DNA of 64,000 nucleotides from Clostridium sp. (GCA_023663805.1 JAMPGR010000001.1:522632-586631); one strand, 5' to 3'. Positions 29,261 to 39,654 are shown, numbered from the stretch's first letter. The notes: generated by a model from the letters alone, not told the origin. Translations and numbers: made by a program.

Positions 29261-29506
29261 ATGTTAGCAATGATTTTAGCAGCTATCGAAGCTCTTCTTG
29301 GAGTCGGCGCATGTATCGGCGCAGCAATCGCAGTCATCGGCGCAGGTATCGGCATTGGCAAAATCGGTGCATCGGCTATGGAAGCCATCGCACGCCAGCC
29401 CGAGTCTGCCGGCGATATCCGAGGCAACATGATCGTCATCGCCGCTCTGATCGAAGGTGTCGCTCTGTTCGCCGTTATCGTTTGTATTCTCGCGTTCTTC
29501 CTCTAA
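29261..29506 (+). CDS. atpE: Fo ATP synthase subunit c
   Basis: An 81-residue hairpin of two membrane helices. The glycine-rich first helix (IGAGIGIGKIG) packs the ring, a polar loop RQPESAGDIRG contacts F1, and the ion-carrying carboxylate is Glu65 in IAALIEGVALF. Because the residue after the glutamate is Gly rather than Ser or Thr, the usual sodium-binding set is incomplete, so protons are the more likely ion (inference). The start ATG at 29261 and a second ATG at 29270 are both possible. Confidence 0.96.
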   Translation: MLAMILAAIEALLGVGACIGAAIAVIGAGIGIGKIGASAMEAIARQPESAGDIRGNMIVIAALIEGVALFAVIVCILAFFL

Positions 29507-29524
29507 TCCGACAAGGTCTGTAGA

Positions 29525-30022
29525 ATGGAACTTTTCACCCCTGACTTCGGCTTGGTATTCTGGATGTTCGTCTCGTTCGCCATCCTTCTCTTCATTTTGT
29601 GGAAATGGGGATGGCCGGTGATCATCAAGGGTGTCGAAGACCGTGCTGACTTGATCGACAAAGGGGTGGAGTATGCTAAGAATGCAAAAGAGCAGCTCGA
29701 CCACGCACGCGAAGAGTCAGAGAAATATTTGGCCGAAGCGCGACGCCAGCAGGCTGAGATGTTGCGCGAGGCCGACAGAATGAAATCGGAGATTATCGAC
29801 GAGGCCCGTTCCGAAGCCCAGAAAGAGGCCCGCAAGGTCATGGACGCCGCCAAGGTGTCGATCGAGCAGGAACGCAAGCAGGCCGAACTGCAGTTCCGCA
29901 ACGAGGTCAGCGAATTCGCCCTCGAGATCGCTTCGAAAGTAGTCCATAAACAGATGCAGGAGGATGCCAGCCAGCAGAAGCTCGTCGACACCCTCCTCGA
30001 TCAAATGGAGAAACAAAAATAA
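29525..30022 (+). CDS. atpF: Fo ATP synthase subunit b
   Basis: A 165-residue peripheral-stalk subunit. One N-terminal membrane helix (LVFWMFVSFAILLFILWKW) is followed by a long, highly charged helix rich in Ala, Glu, Gln, Lys and Arg that forms the parallel coiled coil of the stator. It lies between atpE and atpH with gaps of 18 and 6 bases, in the normal order. Confidence 0.95.
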   Translation: MELFTPDFGLVFWMFVSFAILLFILWKWGWPVIIKGVEDRADLIDKGVEYAKNAKEQLDHAREESEKYLAEARRQQAEMLREADRMKSEIIDEARSEAQKEARKVMDAAKVSIEQERKQAELQFRNEVSEFALEIASKVVHKQMQEDASQQKLVDTLLDQMEKQK

Positions 30023-30028
30023 AGCGCG

Positions 30029-30586
30029 ATGAACGACGGACTGATACCACGACGCTATGCCAAGGCGCTCTACAAGGTCGCCGCTGAAAAGGGAAAGCAG
30101 AAAGAAATCTACGGAACGATGAACAACCTGATCGCCTCGTTCCGATCCGCTCCGGAACTGACCGAAGTGGTCCGAAATCCGTGTCAGAGCAACGCCGACA
30201 AACTGATGCTGCTCCACACGGCCGCAGGTTCGCCCGAGGGTTCCGATCCGCTTTTCGACGACTTCCTCCAATTGTTGATCCGCAACAACCGTCTCGAGTT
30301 TGTCGAGGCTGTGGCGAACGCTTTCTGCGCGCTCTACCGCGAAGAAAACAATATACGGATCGTTACACTGACGACCGCCGCCCCCCTCGACAAGACCCGT
30401 ATGGACCGACTCCGCGGTTTCATCACATCGCATCTCGACGGCGCGACAATGGAATTCCGGACGTCGGTCGACCCGTCGCTGACGGGCGGTTTTATTGTCA
30501 CGATCGACAACGAACGCCTCGATGCGTCGATCAGTAACGAACTTAAACAATTGCGTCTAAAACTTCTAAGTAAACAATCATCATAA
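30029..30586 (+). CDS. atpH: F1 ATP synthase delta subunit
   Basis: A 185-residue stator cap protein (OSCP-like). The N-terminal helical bundle begins [20 protein letters not shown], and the C-terminal part has the conserved [21 protein letters not shown] that ties the stalk to the top of alpha. Its TAA stop shares one base with the atpA ATG (TAATG), indicating coupled translation. Confidence 0.94.
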   Translation: MNDGLIPRRYAKALYKVAAEKGKQKEIYGTMNNLIASFRSAPELTEVVRNPCQSNADKLMLLHTAAGSPEGSDPLFDDFLQLLIRNNRLEFVEAVANAFCALYREENNIRIVTLTTAAPLDKTRMDRLRGFITSHLDGATMEFRTSVDPSLTGGFIVTIDNERLDASISNELKQLRLKLLSKQSS

Positions 30587-32163
30587 TGATAAACCCAAGC
30601 GAGATTTCGGAAGTACTAAAGCAGCAGCTTGAGAGCGTGCGCCAGAAGGTCACGTTCGACGAAACTGGCACTGTGCTCGAAGTGGGAGACGGCGTGGCCC
30701 ACGTCTACGGCCTCGACAATGTCTGCTCTAATGAGCTCGTCGAGTTTGAAAACGGCGTGAAAGGCGTGGCTCTCAACCTCGAGGAAAGCAATGTGGGTGT
30801 CATATTGCTCAACAATGTCGACTCTGTTACGGAAAACATGTCGGTCAAGCGCACGGGCGAAATCGCCTCGATCCCCGTCGGGGAGGGGCTGCTCGGGCGT
30901 GTCATTAACGTCCTCGGCGAGCCGATCGACGGCAAAGGACCGATCTCGGGCGACCTGATGCGTCTGCCTCTGGAGCGAAAGGCTCCCGGCGTCGTCTTCC
31001 GCCAGCCGGTCAACCAGCCGCTCCAGACCGGCATCAAGGCTGTCGACTCGATGGTTCCGATCGGCCGCGGACAGCGCGAACTGATCATCGGCGACCGTCA
31101 GATCGGCAAAACGGCGATCGCAATCGACACGATTATAAACCAGCGCCCCTGCTACGAGGCCGGAAAACCTGTCTATTGTATCTATGTCGCAATCGGCCAG
31201 AAGGCTTCGACCGTCGCCGCGACCGTCGAAGCGCTCCGCCGCCACGGCGCCCTCGACTACACGGTCGTCGTCGCTGCAACGGCCTCTGACTCGGCGTCGA
31301 TGCGCTACTACTCGCCGTTCGCGGGCGTCGCTATCGGCGAATATTTCCGCGACACAGGCCGCGACGCGCTTATCGTCTACGACGACCTCTCGAAACAGGC
31401 TGTCGCCTATCGCGAGATCTCGCTGATTCTGAAGCGTCCCTCCGGCCGCGAGGCATATCCCGGCGATATCTTCTATCTCCACTCGCGCCTGCTCGAACGC
31501 GCCGCCAAGATCATCGACAACCAGGAAGTCGCCTCGAAGATGAACGATCTTCCCGAACCGCTGAAACCGATTGTCAAAGGTGGTGGATCGCTGACAGCCC
31601 TACCGATTATCGAAACCCAGGCCGGCGACGTCTCGGCCTATATCCCGACAAACGTCATCTCGATCACCGACGGACAGATCTTCCTCGAGACAGCCCTGTT
31701 CAACCGCGGTATCCGTCCGGCAATCAACGTCGGTATCTCGGTTTCGCGAGTCGGCGGCAACGCCCAGATCAAATCGATGAAGAAGGTCGCAGGTACGTTG
31801 AAAATCGACCAGGCCCAGTTCCGCGAACTCGAATCATTCACGAAATTCGGCGGCGACATCGACCCGGTGACCGCCCGCGTTATCGACAAAGGTCGTAAGA
31901 ACGAACGCCTGCTGATTCAGCCCCAGTATCATCCCTATGCAGTCGAAGAGGAGGTTGCCGTCATTTTCTGCGGCACCAAAGGTCTTCTCGAGAACGTTCC
32001 GGCCGAAGATGTCGCCGAGTTCGAGAAACAACTTCTGCAACTGCTCCACGCGAAACATCAGACCGATGTCCTCGACGTAATCCGCCAGGGACAACTGACC
32101 GACGACGTGACCGCCAAACTGACGGCCGCCGCCAGGGATGTCGCCGCACGCTTCCAGAAATAA
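30586..32163 (+). CDS. atpA: F1 ATP synthase alpha subunit
   Basis: A 525-residue non-catalytic nucleotide-binding subunit. The N-terminus has [16 protein letters not shown], then the beta-barrel, the P-loop [15 protein letters not shown], and the family signature in [17 protein letters not shown] with the arginine finger. Three alpha subunits alternate with beta in F1. It is coupled to atpH by a one-base overlap and followed by atpG after 56 bases. Confidence 0.98.
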   Translation: MINPSEISEVLKQQLESVRQKVTFDETGTVLEVGDGVAHVYGLDNVCSNELVEFENGVKGVALNLEESNVGVILLNNVDSVTENMSVKRTGEIASIPVGEGLLGRVINVLGEPIDGKGPISGDLMRLPLERKAPGVVFRQPVNQPLQTGIKAVDSMVPIGRGQRELIIGDRQIGKTAIAIDTIINQRPCYEAGKPVYCIYVAIGQKASTVAATVEALRRHGALDYTVVVAATASDSASMRYYSPFAGVAIGEYFRDTGRDALIVYDDLSKQAVAYREISLILKRPSGREAYPGDIFYLHSRLLERAAKIIDNQEVASKMNDLPEPLKPIVKGGGSLTALPIIETQAGDVSAYIPTNVISITDGQIFLETALFNRGIRPAINVGISVSRVGGNAQIKSMKKVAGTLKIDQAQFRELESFTKFGGDIDPVTARVIDKGRKNERLLIQPQYHPYAVEEEVAVIFCGTKGLLENVPAEDVAEFEKQLLQLLHAKHQTDVLDVIRQGQLTDDVTAKLTAAARDVAARFQK

Positions 32164-32219
32164 TACGTCAGACAATGACCGTTATATCAACCCAAAACGA
32201 AAACAACGAGACCAACTAA

Positions 32220-33101
32220 ATGGCAACACTGCGAGAACTGAAAGGCCGTATCGGCTCTGTGGCGTCTTCGGAGAAAATCACCGGCGCCATGAAAATGATA
32301 TCCTCGGCCAAGATGCACAAGGCTGAACAAGCTCTGAAGCGTCTCGTGCCCTTCCGAGACATGATCTGCGGCATCATCGGAAACCTCCTCGGATCTGACC
32401 AGGAGTTCCACTCGCCGCTGCTCGAGGAGCGTGAGGTCCGGAATGTCGCCGTCGTGGTCTTCGGGTCTGATGACGGACTCTGCGGCGCGTACAATATGAA
32501 CATCGCCAAAGCACTCGCCCGCGCGGTTGCGGATCTCCGCAACCGCTACGGCTCGGCGGCGGCAGTCCGCGTTATTCCCGTCGGTCAGAAAATCCATAAG
32601 GCTGTTGTTTCGATGCATATTCCCGGCGTCGAAATCGAGACCGTCGACGGTGTCGACTCGCGGACGACTGGCGACGGTGTGCGTGTCTTCATCGATTCGC
32701 TCCGCGAGCGCTTCACCGCCGGCGAGATCGACCGCGTCGATCTTGTCTACATGAACTTCCAGTCGGTCGCCCGCCAGCGCCTGAAGGTCGAGCAACTCCT
32801 TCCGGTCGTCAGCGAGACATTCTCCGACGGAAATGTCGTCGCCAGCAACCGCCCCTATATCTTCGAGCCTGACCCCCAGCGGATCTTCCAGTCGGTCCTG
32901 CCGATGTTCCTGATTTCGGTCATGCAGGAGATCTTCACACAGAACCGCGCCTCCGAACAGGCCGCGCGCGTCATGGCGATGCAGAGCGCGAACGACAACG
33001 CGAAGAAACTTCTCGAAGAACTCCGTCTCGAATACAACAAACTCCGTCAGCAGAGCATCACGACCGAACTGCTCGATATCCTCGGCGGACAGGTCAGATA
33101 G
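32220..33101 (+). CDS. atpG: F1 ATP synthase gamma subunit
   Basis: A 293-residue central shaft. The N-terminal helix ATLRELKGRIGSVASSEKIT, followed by KMISSAKMHKAEQALK, and the C-terminal helix AMQSANDNAKKLLEELRLEY, then NKLRQQSITTELLDILGG, are the paired coiled-coil elements that rotate in F1. SDDGLCGAYN is the conserved central motif. This gene closes the ATP synthase set. Only 69 bases, with no promoter-like element, separate it from nuoI, so transcription very likely continues into the second complex I block. Confidence 0.97.
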   Translation: MATLRELKGRIGSVASSEKITGAMKMISSAKMHKAEQALKRLVPFRDMICGIIGNLLGSDQEFHSPLLEEREVRNVAVVVFGSDDGLCGAYNMNIAKALARAVADLRNRYGSAAAVRVIPVGQKIHKAVVSMHIPGVEIETVDGVDSRTTGDGVRVFIDSLRERFTAGEIDRVDLVYMNFQSVARQRLKVEQLLPVVSETFSDGNVVASNRPYIFEPDPQRIFQSVLPMFLISVMQEIFTQNRASEQAARVMAMQSANDNAKKLLEELRLEYNKLRQQSITTELLDILGGQVR

Positions 33102-33170
33102 GAGGACGCACGACGCGACGCCAACAACAGACAAACCGATAATATAACAAGAAAGAGCAATAAAACAATT

Positions 33171-33806
33171 ATGGGTAGTGTTAAAGAATATTTTTCGACT
33201 CTCGGAAAAGGAATCTGGAGCCTCGTCCAGGGGATGCAGGTGACCGGAAAGGAATTCCTGACCCCGAAGATCACGGAAAAATACCCCGAGAACCGCTCGA
33301 CCGTTCATGTCCCCGAACGCTTCCGCGCAATTCTCGAACTGAAATACGACGACGAAGGCCGCCACAAGTGTATCGCCTGCGGAATCTGCGAGCGAAACTG
33401 CCCGAACGGCACGATCACCCTGACAACCAAGATGGTCGATACGCCCGACGGAAAGAAAAAACGAAAACTCGACAAATACAGTTACGACCTCGGAAGCTGC
33501 ACGTTCTGCCAGCTCTGCGTCACCTCATGTCCGCAGAACGCACTCGAATTCTCGAACGACTTCGAACAGGCTGTCTTCACCCGCGACAAACTCGTCAAGA
33601 CCCTCAACTATCTCCCCGAAAAGGAGGATCCCGCCCCCTCGCCCGAGGAACTCGCCCGTATAGCCGCCGAACGCGAGGCTAAAATAGCCGCCGCCAAGGC
33701 TGCCGCCGCCGCAAAGAAAGCCGCCGCTGCCGCTGCCGCCGGCGAATCAGGCCAGGACGCGAAATCGGCTCCCGGGGCTCCCGATTCTGAAAATAAAAAT
33801 AGTTAA
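33171..33806 (+). CDS. nuoI: NADH-quinone oxidoreductase subunit I (2x[4Fe-4S]) with Ala-rich tail
   Basis: A 211-residue ferredoxin-like subunit with two cluster motifs, CIACGICERNCP (near residue 66) and CTFCQLCVTSCP (near residue 109), carrying electrons to cluster N2 on NuoB. The last 40 residues form a low-complexity Ala/Lys run and an acidic Ser/Gly/Pro end, absent from most NuoI proteins. In complexes lacking the NADH module (no nuoE/F/G here) NuoI is the likely entry point for electrons from ferredoxin or another donor. It is the first nuo gene after the inserted atp block. Confidence 0.95.
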   Translation: MGSVKEYFSTLGKGIWSLVQGMQVTGKEFLTPKITEKYPENRSTVHVPERFRAILELKYDDEGRHKCIACGICERNCPNGTITLTTKMVDTPDGKKKRKLDKYSYDLGSCTFCQLCVTSCPQNALEFSNDFEQAVFTRDKLVKTLNYLPEKEDPAPSPEELARIAAEREAKIAAAKAAAAAKKAAAAAAAGESGQDAKSAPGAPDSENKNS

Positions 33807-33810
33807 CAAT

Positions 33811-34326
33811 ATGGATTCCGAAGTAAGTATCTTTTGGTATTGGATAATCGCCCTGTCGATTGTCGTATTCTCGGTACTGACCGTCACCACCCGCCGGTTG
33901 CTTCGTTCGGCCACCTATCTGCTCTTCGCGCTCTTCGCGACCGCAGCGCTCTACTTCCAGTTGAACTACGAGTTCCTCGGAGGTGTCGAGATAGCAGTTT
34001 ACGCCGGCGGTATCGTCGTCCTCTTCGTGTTCGCCATTCTTCTGACAACCCATCCCGGCGAGCGCAGCGCGATTCTCGAGTCGCGCCGCCGCGTTATGGG
34101 AGGTATCGGAGCCGCGGCGATGTTCCTCGTAGCCGGTTACGCCCTCTGGAGCCGCGTCGCTTCGGCCTGCGTGTCGCTCCCGGCGATGGATAACCCGACG
34201 ATGCACCGTATCGGCACCCTGATGATGGGTTCCGGCCACGGACAGTATCTCCTGCCCTTCGAGGCTATCAGTGTCTTGTTATTAGCATGTATTATCGGCG
34301 GTGTCGTCGTCGCACGCAAACGTTAA
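33811..34326 (+). CDS. nuoJ: NADH-quinone oxidoreductase subunit J
   Basis: A 171-residue membrane subunit with five hydrophobic segments. GGVEIAVYAGGIVVLFVFAI is the conserved third helix containing the pi-bulge region that moves during coupling, and RLLRSATYLLFALF is the second. It follows nuoI by four bases and precedes nuoK by 13, indicating tight operon structure. Confidence 0.94.
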   Translation: MDSEVSIFWYWIIALSIVVFSVLTVTTRRLLRSATYLLFALFATAALYFQLNYEFLGGVEIAVYAGGIVVLFVFAILLTTHPGERSAILESRRRVMGGIGAAAMFLVAGYALWSRVASACVSLPAMDNPTMHRIGTLMMGSGHGQYLLPFEAISVLLLACIIGGVVVARKR

Positions 34327-34339
34327 AACGATCTGCCCT

Positions 34340-34651
34340 ATGGATATAACGATTCTATTCTATCTGATTCCGTCGCTGGTTATGTTCTGCTGCGGAGTCT
34401 ACGGATTCCTGACGCGCAAGAACATGATCGCCATGCTGATATCGCTGGAACTCATGCTGAACTCCGCCGACATCAACTTCGTCGTCTTCAACCGCTTCCT
34501 CTATCCGTCGAATATGGAGGGTATGTTCTTCACACTCTTCGCCATCGCCATCGCCGCGGCTGAAACCGCCGTCGCAATCGCTATCATTCTGAATCTCTAT
34601 CGGTCGACGAAGAACATCGATGTGACCGGTGTCAACAAACTGAAAAACTAA
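34340..34651 (+). CDS. nuoK: NADH-quinone oxidoreductase subunit K
   Basis: A 103-residue three-helix subunit. Two conserved membrane glutamates, in LISLELMLNSADINF and in AAETAVAIAIILNLYR, form part of the proton pathway. The start at 34340 (MDITILFYLIPS) gives the standard length; a longer frame starting inside nuoJ is rejected. Confidence 0.95.
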   Translation: MDITILFYLIPSLVMFCCGVYGFLTRKNMIAMLISLELMLNSADINFVVFNRFLYPSNMEGMFFTLFAIAIAAAETAVAIAIILNLYRSTKNIDVTGVNKLKN

Positions 34652-34656
34652 GTCCT

Positions 34657-36597
34657 ATGGAGATTACGATACCAATCCTGATTCTTGCGATCCCCCTGCT
34701 GATGTTCCTCACCCTCGGCCTGCTCGGTGAGTTTATGCCGAAACGTCTCGCCGCTACGCTCGGTACGTGCGGCATGGGTGCGGTCCTGGTGCTCGCATAC
34801 TATACTGCCTTCACATACTATTTCAGCGGAAACGCCGACTTCATCGATGCCGACAGTGTCCGCCAGCAGTATGTCGTCTTTAACGCAACGTGGCTCCAGT
34901 TCACCCCGAACCTCGTTATCAAACTCGGTTTCCTCCTCGACCCGATTTCGGCCATGATGCTGATCGTCATCCCGACCATCTCCTTCCTTGTCCACCTCTA
35001 CAGCGTCGGCTATATGGCCGACCACCACGGCAAGTTCGAAAAGGGTCTCCAGCGCTACTACGCGTTCCTGTCGCTCTTCTCCTTCTCGATGCTCGGTCTC
35101 GTCGTCGCTACCAACATCTTCCAGATGTATATCTTCTGGGAGCTCGTCGGCGCCTCGTCATACCTCCTGATCGGTTTCTACTACACCCGTCCGGCGGCCG
35201 TTTCGGCTTCGAAGAAGGCGTTTATCGTAACCCGCTTCGCCGACCTTGGCTTCCTGATCGGAATCCTGATCCTCTCGTTCTACACCCAGACCTTCGACTT
35301 CCAGACCCTGACGTCGAACCCCGGAGCCGTCTTCGCCTCTACAGCCGGAGCAACCTTCCTCGGCGGCTCGATCCTGACATGGGCCCTTGTCCTGATCTTC
35401 GTCGGCGGCATGGGCAAGTCGGCGATGATGCCGCTCCATATCTGGCTCCCCGACGCAATGGAGGGTCCTACTCCGGTGTCGGCTCTGATCCACGCTGCGA
35501 CGATGGTCGTCGCCGGCGTCTATCTCGTTGCCCGAATGTTCCCGGTCTACCTCCAGTCGACTTTCGCCCTCGAGTTTATCCTCGTCGTTGGCGCCGTCAC
35601 GGCCCTCTATGCCGCCGCCGTCGCATGCGCCCAGGTCGACATCAAGCGCGTCCTCGCCTTCTCGACAATCTCGCAGATCGCCTTCATGATGGTTTCGCTC
35701 GGCGTTGCCCGCCCCGAAGTCCACGACTGTCTCGGATACATGGCCTCGATGTTCCATCTGTTCACCCACGCGATGTTCAAGGCTCTGCTCTTCATGTGTG
35801 CCGGCGCCCTTATCCACGCGATCGGCTCGAACGACTACACCGCCATGGGTGGCCTCCGGAAATATATGCCGATTACCCATATCACTTTCCTCGTCGGCTG
35901 TCTCGCAATCGCCGGCATCATCCCCTTCGCCGGATTCTGGTCGAAGGATGAGATCCTCTCGGCTGTCTTCGGCTACTCGACTTTCTGGGGTATCTGGATG
36001 ACCGTCGTCGCCGGTATGACCGCCTTCTATATGTTCCGCCTCTACTATCTCGTATTCTGGTGGGACGAACCGAACTACGAGCATCGTCCCCACGACTGCG
36101 GATGGGCCATGAACATCCCGTTGATTGTTCTGGCACTGATTTCGGTTGTCGCCGGCCTCGTTCCCTTCGGCAAGTTCGTCACCTGGCGCGGCCACGAATA
36201 CATCATCCACCTCGACTGGACAATCGCCGGTATCAGCCTCGCTGTCGCCGTCGTCTCGATCCTCCTGGCTACGAAACTCTACGCCCGCCGGAACGACGCC
36301 CCGAAGCGGATGGCCGACAGTTGCCGCTGGCTCTGGAAAGCCGCATACCGCCGCTTCTACTGGGACGAAATCTACATGTGGGTCACACACCGTGTCATCT
36401 TTAACCTGATCTGCCGCCCGATCGCATGGTTCGACCGCCATATCATCGACGGAACCATGAACGGCTTCGCTTTCGTGACGAACAAGACCTCCTGGGCTAT
36501 CCGCGGTTTCCAGAGCGGAAGCATCGAATGGTATGTCTGGGTCTACCTCGTCGGAGCGCTGCTTCTGGGCGCGATTACCGCAGTTTGTCTCTTCTGA
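34657..36597 (+). CDS. nuoL: NADH-quinone oxidoreductase subunit L
   Basis: A 646-residue antiporter-like subunit at the far end of the membrane arm, with about 16 helices and the long lateral helix near the C-terminus. FWELVGASSYLLIGFYYTRP carries the conserved glutamate, and GKSAMMPLHIWLPDAMEGPT, then ALIHAATMVVAGVYLVARM, carry the lysine/histidine pathway. It pumps protons together with NuoM and NuoN. Gap to nuoK is five bases. Confidence 0.97.
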   Translation: MEITIPILILAIPLLMFLTLGLLGEFMPKRLAATLGTCGMGAVLVLAYYTAFTYYFSGNADFIDADSVRQQYVVFNATWLQFTPNLVIKLGFLLDPISAMMLIVIPTISFLVHLYSVGYMADHHGKFEKGLQRYYAFLSLFSFSMLGLVVATNIFQMYIFWELVGASSYLLIGFYYTRPAAVSASKKAFIVTRFADLGFLIGILILSFYTQTFDFQTLTSNPGAVFASTAGATFLGGSILTWALVLIFVGGMGKSAMMPLHIWLPDAMEGPTPVSALIHAATMVVAGVYLVARMFPVYLQSTFALEFILVVGAVTALYAAAVACAQVDIKRVLAFSTISQIAFMMVSLGVARPEVHDCLGYMASMFHLFTHAMFKALLFMCAGALIHAIGSNDYTAMGGLRKYMPITHITFLVGCLAIAGIIPFAGFWSKDEILSAVFGYSTFWGIWMTVVAGMTAFYMFRLYYLVFWWDEPNYEHRPHDCGWAMNIPLIVLALISVVAGLVPFGKFVTWRGHEYIIHLDWTIAGISLAVAVVSILLATKLYARRNDAPKRMADSCRWLWKAAYRRFYWDEIYMWVTHRVIFNLICRPIAWFDRHIIDGTMNGFAFVTNKTSWAIRGFQSGSIEWYVWVYLVGALLLGAITAVCLF

Positions 36598-36640
36598 CCT
36601 TTCAGCCAATCAATTGCAATCCTGAAAAAGTACAGTTATT

Positions 36641-38152
36641 ATGTTTTCGAATATATTGATTTATTTTGTGGTGATACCCCTGGTCATGCTCGGGTTGATC
36701 GCCCTCTGCCCCGGAAAGGTCAAGCCGGTCAGACTCGTGTCGTTCTTCGGCTCGCTGCTCCTGACTGCCCTGTCGGTCTATCTCCTTTGTGACTTCCTGG
36801 CGCTCCGCGCAGCCGGCGCGACCGAACCGATGCTATATACCGACTCCTGGTCGTGGTTCACTCCCCTGAATATCAACCTCGCCGTCGGTGTCGACGGCAT
36901 CTCTGTCGCGATGCTGATTCTGACTTCGGTCATTATGCTGACCGGTACGCTCGCTTCGTGGCAGATCAACCCCCTGCCGAAGGAATTCTTCCTCTGGCTG
37001 ATTCTGCTCTCGACCGGCGTCTTCGGATTCTTTATCAGCGTCGACCTCTTCACGATGTTCATGTTCTATGAGGTCGCCCTAATTCCGATGTATCTGCTGA
37101 TCGGTGTCTGGGGCTCGGGCAACAAGAACTACTCGGCGATGAAACTGACCCTGATGCTCATGGGTGGCTCCGCCTTCCTGATGCTCGGCCTGATCGGTAT
37201 CTACTACCACTCGGCTCCCGACGGACAGCCCCTGACCTGGAACCTTCTCGAAATCGCCCGGAACGCCAGCATCGACAAAGGGTGGCAGTATTTCTTGTTC
37301 ACGATGACCTTCGTCGGATTCGGCGTGCTCGGCGCGATGTTCCCCTTCCACACATGGAGCCCCGACGGTCATGCTTCGGCCCCGACCGCCGTCTCGATGC
37401 TCCATGCCGGCGTCCTTATGAAACTCGGCGGCTACGGCTGCTTCCGCGTCGCGATCTATCTGATGCCCCAGGCCGCCAATGACCTGGCCTGGATCTTCCT
37501 GATCCTGACCGGTATTTCGGTTGTCTATGGCGCGTTCAGCGCATGCGTCCAGACCGACCTTAAGTATATCAACGCCTACTCCTCGGTCAGCCACTGCGGC
37601 CTCGTTCTGTTCGCCATCCTGATGCTGAACACGACGGCGATGACCGGCGCAATCATGCAGATGCTCTCCCACGGTCTGATGACAGCCCTGTTCTTCGCCC
37701 TGATCGGTATGATCTACGGCCGTACACACACCCGCGACATCCGGAAGATGGGTGGTCTGATGACCGTTCTGCCCTATTTCGGCGTCTGCTATGTCATCGC
37801 CGGTATGGCCTCGCTCGGTCTGCCGGGCCTGAGCGGATTCGTCTCGGAAATGACAATCTTCGTCGGTTCGTTCGAGCATACAGACACGTTCCACCGCGTG
37901 TTCACAATCCTCGCCTGCTCGTCGATTGTAATAACCGCAGTCTATATCCTGCGCGTCGTCGGCAAACTCCTCTACGGAACACTCCAGGATCCGCACCATG
38001 CGACCTTGCCGCCCGCACAGCTTTTCGAACGCTTCTCGACGGCAATCCTGATCGTCTGCGTCGCAATCATCGGATGTTTCCCGAACTTCTTCGAGGACCT
38101 TATCAAGACAACGTTCACTCCCGCAATCTTCACGGTGATCGGACTCAATTAA
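36641..38152 (+). CDS. nuoM: NADH-quinone oxidoreductase subunit M
   Basis: A 503-residue antiporter-like subunit. FYEVALIPMYLLIGVWG holds the conserved glutamate, and FPFHTWSPDGHASAPTAVSM, followed by LHAGVLMKLGGYGCFR, is the central proton-channel signature of the NuoM group. SSVSHCGLVLFAILML and PGLSGFVSEMTIFVGSF are further landmarks. It is encoded between nuoL and nuoN in the standard order. Confidence 0.97.
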   Translation: MFSNILIYFVVIPLVMLGLIALCPGKVKPVRLVSFFGSLLLTALSVYLLCDFLALRAAGATEPMLYTDSWSWFTPLNINLAVGVDGISVAMLILTSVIMLTGTLASWQINPLPKEFFLWLILLSTGVFGFFISVDLFTMFMFYEVALIPMYLLIGVWGSGNKNYSAMKLTLMLMGGSAFLMLGLIGIYYHSAPDGQPLTWNLLEIARNASIDKGWQYFLFTMTFVGFGVLGAMFPFHTWSPDGHASAPTAVSMLHAGVLMKLGGYGCFRVAIYLMPQAANDLAWIFLILTGISVVYGAFSACVQTDLKYINAYSSVSHCGLVLFAILMLNTTAMTGAIMQMLSHGLMTALFFALIGMIYGRTHTRDIRKMGGLMTVLPYFGVCYVIAGMASLGLPGLSGFVSEMTIFVGSFEHTDTFHRVFTILACSSIVITAVYILRVVGKLLYGTLQDPHHATLPPAQLFERFSTAILIVCVAIIGCFPNFFEDLIKTTFTPAIFTVIGLN

Positions 38153-38174
38153 CAAGCCATAGACCAACAAAGCA

Positions 38175-39626
38175 ATGGATTACTCACAGTTTTTAGCGAT
38201 GAAACAGGAAATAGCCCTTCTGGCAGCTTTCCTGATTGTCTTCCTTTACGATACCTTCATGCCGGCACGCTCCCAGAAAGCAATCGGCTGGGTTGCCTTC
38301 GTTGTCATGGCCGTTGTGACACTTCAGGCTCTGTTCTGCACACCCGCATGGGATGTCGCCGAAGTCTTCGGAGGCATGTATGCGACCGCCCCCGCTGTCA
38401 TGGCGATCAAGACGATTCTGAATGTCGGCGTGCTGATCGTCATTCTCCAGGCGATGCGCTGGGCCGACAGCGAATTCGCTGTCATACGCCGCGGCGAGTT
38501 CTATGAACTTCTGATGCTGACCCTCTTCGGGATGTATCTGATGATCTCCGCCCGCCATTTCCTCCTCTTCGTCATCGGTCTCGAGGCCGCCTCGCTGCCG
38601 CTGGCCGCGATGGTCGCCTTCAACAAGAACCGCTACGAAAGCCACGAAGCCGCCGTCAAATATGTCCTGACTGCCGTCTTCTCGTCGGCCGTGTTGCTGA
38701 TGGGTCTGTCGTTCGTCTACGGCATCGCCGGTTCGCTCTACTACGACAATATCGCCGCCGCGCTCTTCGGTGTCGGGTCGCCGACACTTCTGGTCGTCGC
38801 CCTGGCTTTCGTCATCGCCGGTTTCGGCTTCAAACTCTCGCTCGTTCCGTTTCACCTCTGGACCGCCGACGTCTACGAGGGTGCGCCGACCTCGGTGACC
38901 TCATACCTGTCGGTTATCTCGAAAGGCTCGGCCGCTTTCGCCTTCCTGGTCGTTCTGACCCAGGTCTTCGCTGCCGCCTACGCCGAGATTTGGGAGTGGA
39001 TGATGTATGCGCTGATTATCCTGACGATCACCGTCGGTAACCTCTTCGCAATCCGTCAGAAGAACCTGAAACGGTTCCTGGCCTTCTCCTCCGTCAGCCA
39101 GGCCGGCTATATCATGCTCGGCATCATCGCCGACGCTCCGATCGGTGCCGCCGCCCTGATGTTCTACATCCTGGTCTACATCTTCTCGAACCTCGGCGCC
39201 TTCGGCGTTATCGGGGCCGTCGAGAACGCGACCGGGAAACTCTCGATGGATGACTACAACGGACTCTACAAGACGAATCCCCGCCTGTCGGTCACGATGA
39301 TGCTCGCGATGTTCTCTCTCGCCGGTATTCCGCCGTTCGCCGGATTCTTCTCGAAGTTCTTCATCTTCACGAGCGCCCTGTCGCAGGGGTCGATCGCGAT
39401 CTACATCCTCGTGCTGATCGCCCTGATCAACACGATCGTCTCGCTCTACTACTATCTGCTCGTCGTCAAGGCGATGTTCATAAACGACAGCGAGACCCCG
39501 ATCGCGACGTTCCGTTCCTCCTGCACCGAGCGTCTAGGAATGTGGATCTGCGTAGCCGGAATCATCGGTCTCGGTATCGTCAGCTGGTTCTACAACTCTC
39601 TTCTGAACCTCCCTGCTATATTCTGA
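38175..39626 (+). CDS. nuoN: NADH-quinone oxidoreductase subunit N
   Basis: A 483-residue antiporter-like subunit. FVIGLEAASLPLAAMVAFNK carries the key glutamate, KLSLVPFHLWTADVYEGAPT the lysine helix, and AGIPPFAGFFSKFFIF the late conserved loop. It is the last gene of the cluster and is followed 29 bases later by a strong intrinsic terminator. A 14-base direct repeat (TTCTGAACCTCCCT, twice, 20 bases apart) spans its stop codon. Confidence 0.97.
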   Translation: MDYSQFLAMKQEIALLAAFLIVFLYDTFMPARSQKAIGWVAFVVMAVVTLQALFCTPAWDVAEVFGGMYATAPAVMAIKTILNVGVLIVILQAMRWADSEFAVIRRGEFYELLMLTLFGMYLMISARHFLLFVIGLEAASLPLAAMVAFNKNRYESHEAAVKYVLTAVFSSAVLLMGLSFVYGIAGSLYYDNIAAALFGVGSPTLLVVALAFVIAGFGFKLSLVPFHLWTADVYEGAPTSVTSYLSVISKGSAAFAFLVVLTQVFAAAYAEIWEWMMYALIILTITVGNLFAIRQKNLKRFLAFSSVSQAGYIMLGIIADAPIGAAALMFYILVYIFSNLGAFGVIGAVENATGKLSMDDYNGLYKTNPRLSVTMMLAMFSLAGIPPFAGFFSKFFIFTSALSQGSIAIYILVLIALINTIVSLYYYLLVVKAMFINDSETPIATFRSSCTERLGMWICVAGIIGLGIVSWFYNSLLNLPAIF

Positions 39627-39654
39627 ACCTCCCTCGTTTAACCAACAATTCATC

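Noticed and set aside
29261..29506. Sodium-coupled c subunit
   Set aside because: The residue after the carrier glutamate is Gly and the usual Gln/Ser/Thr ligands are not evident, so sodium coupling is not supported.
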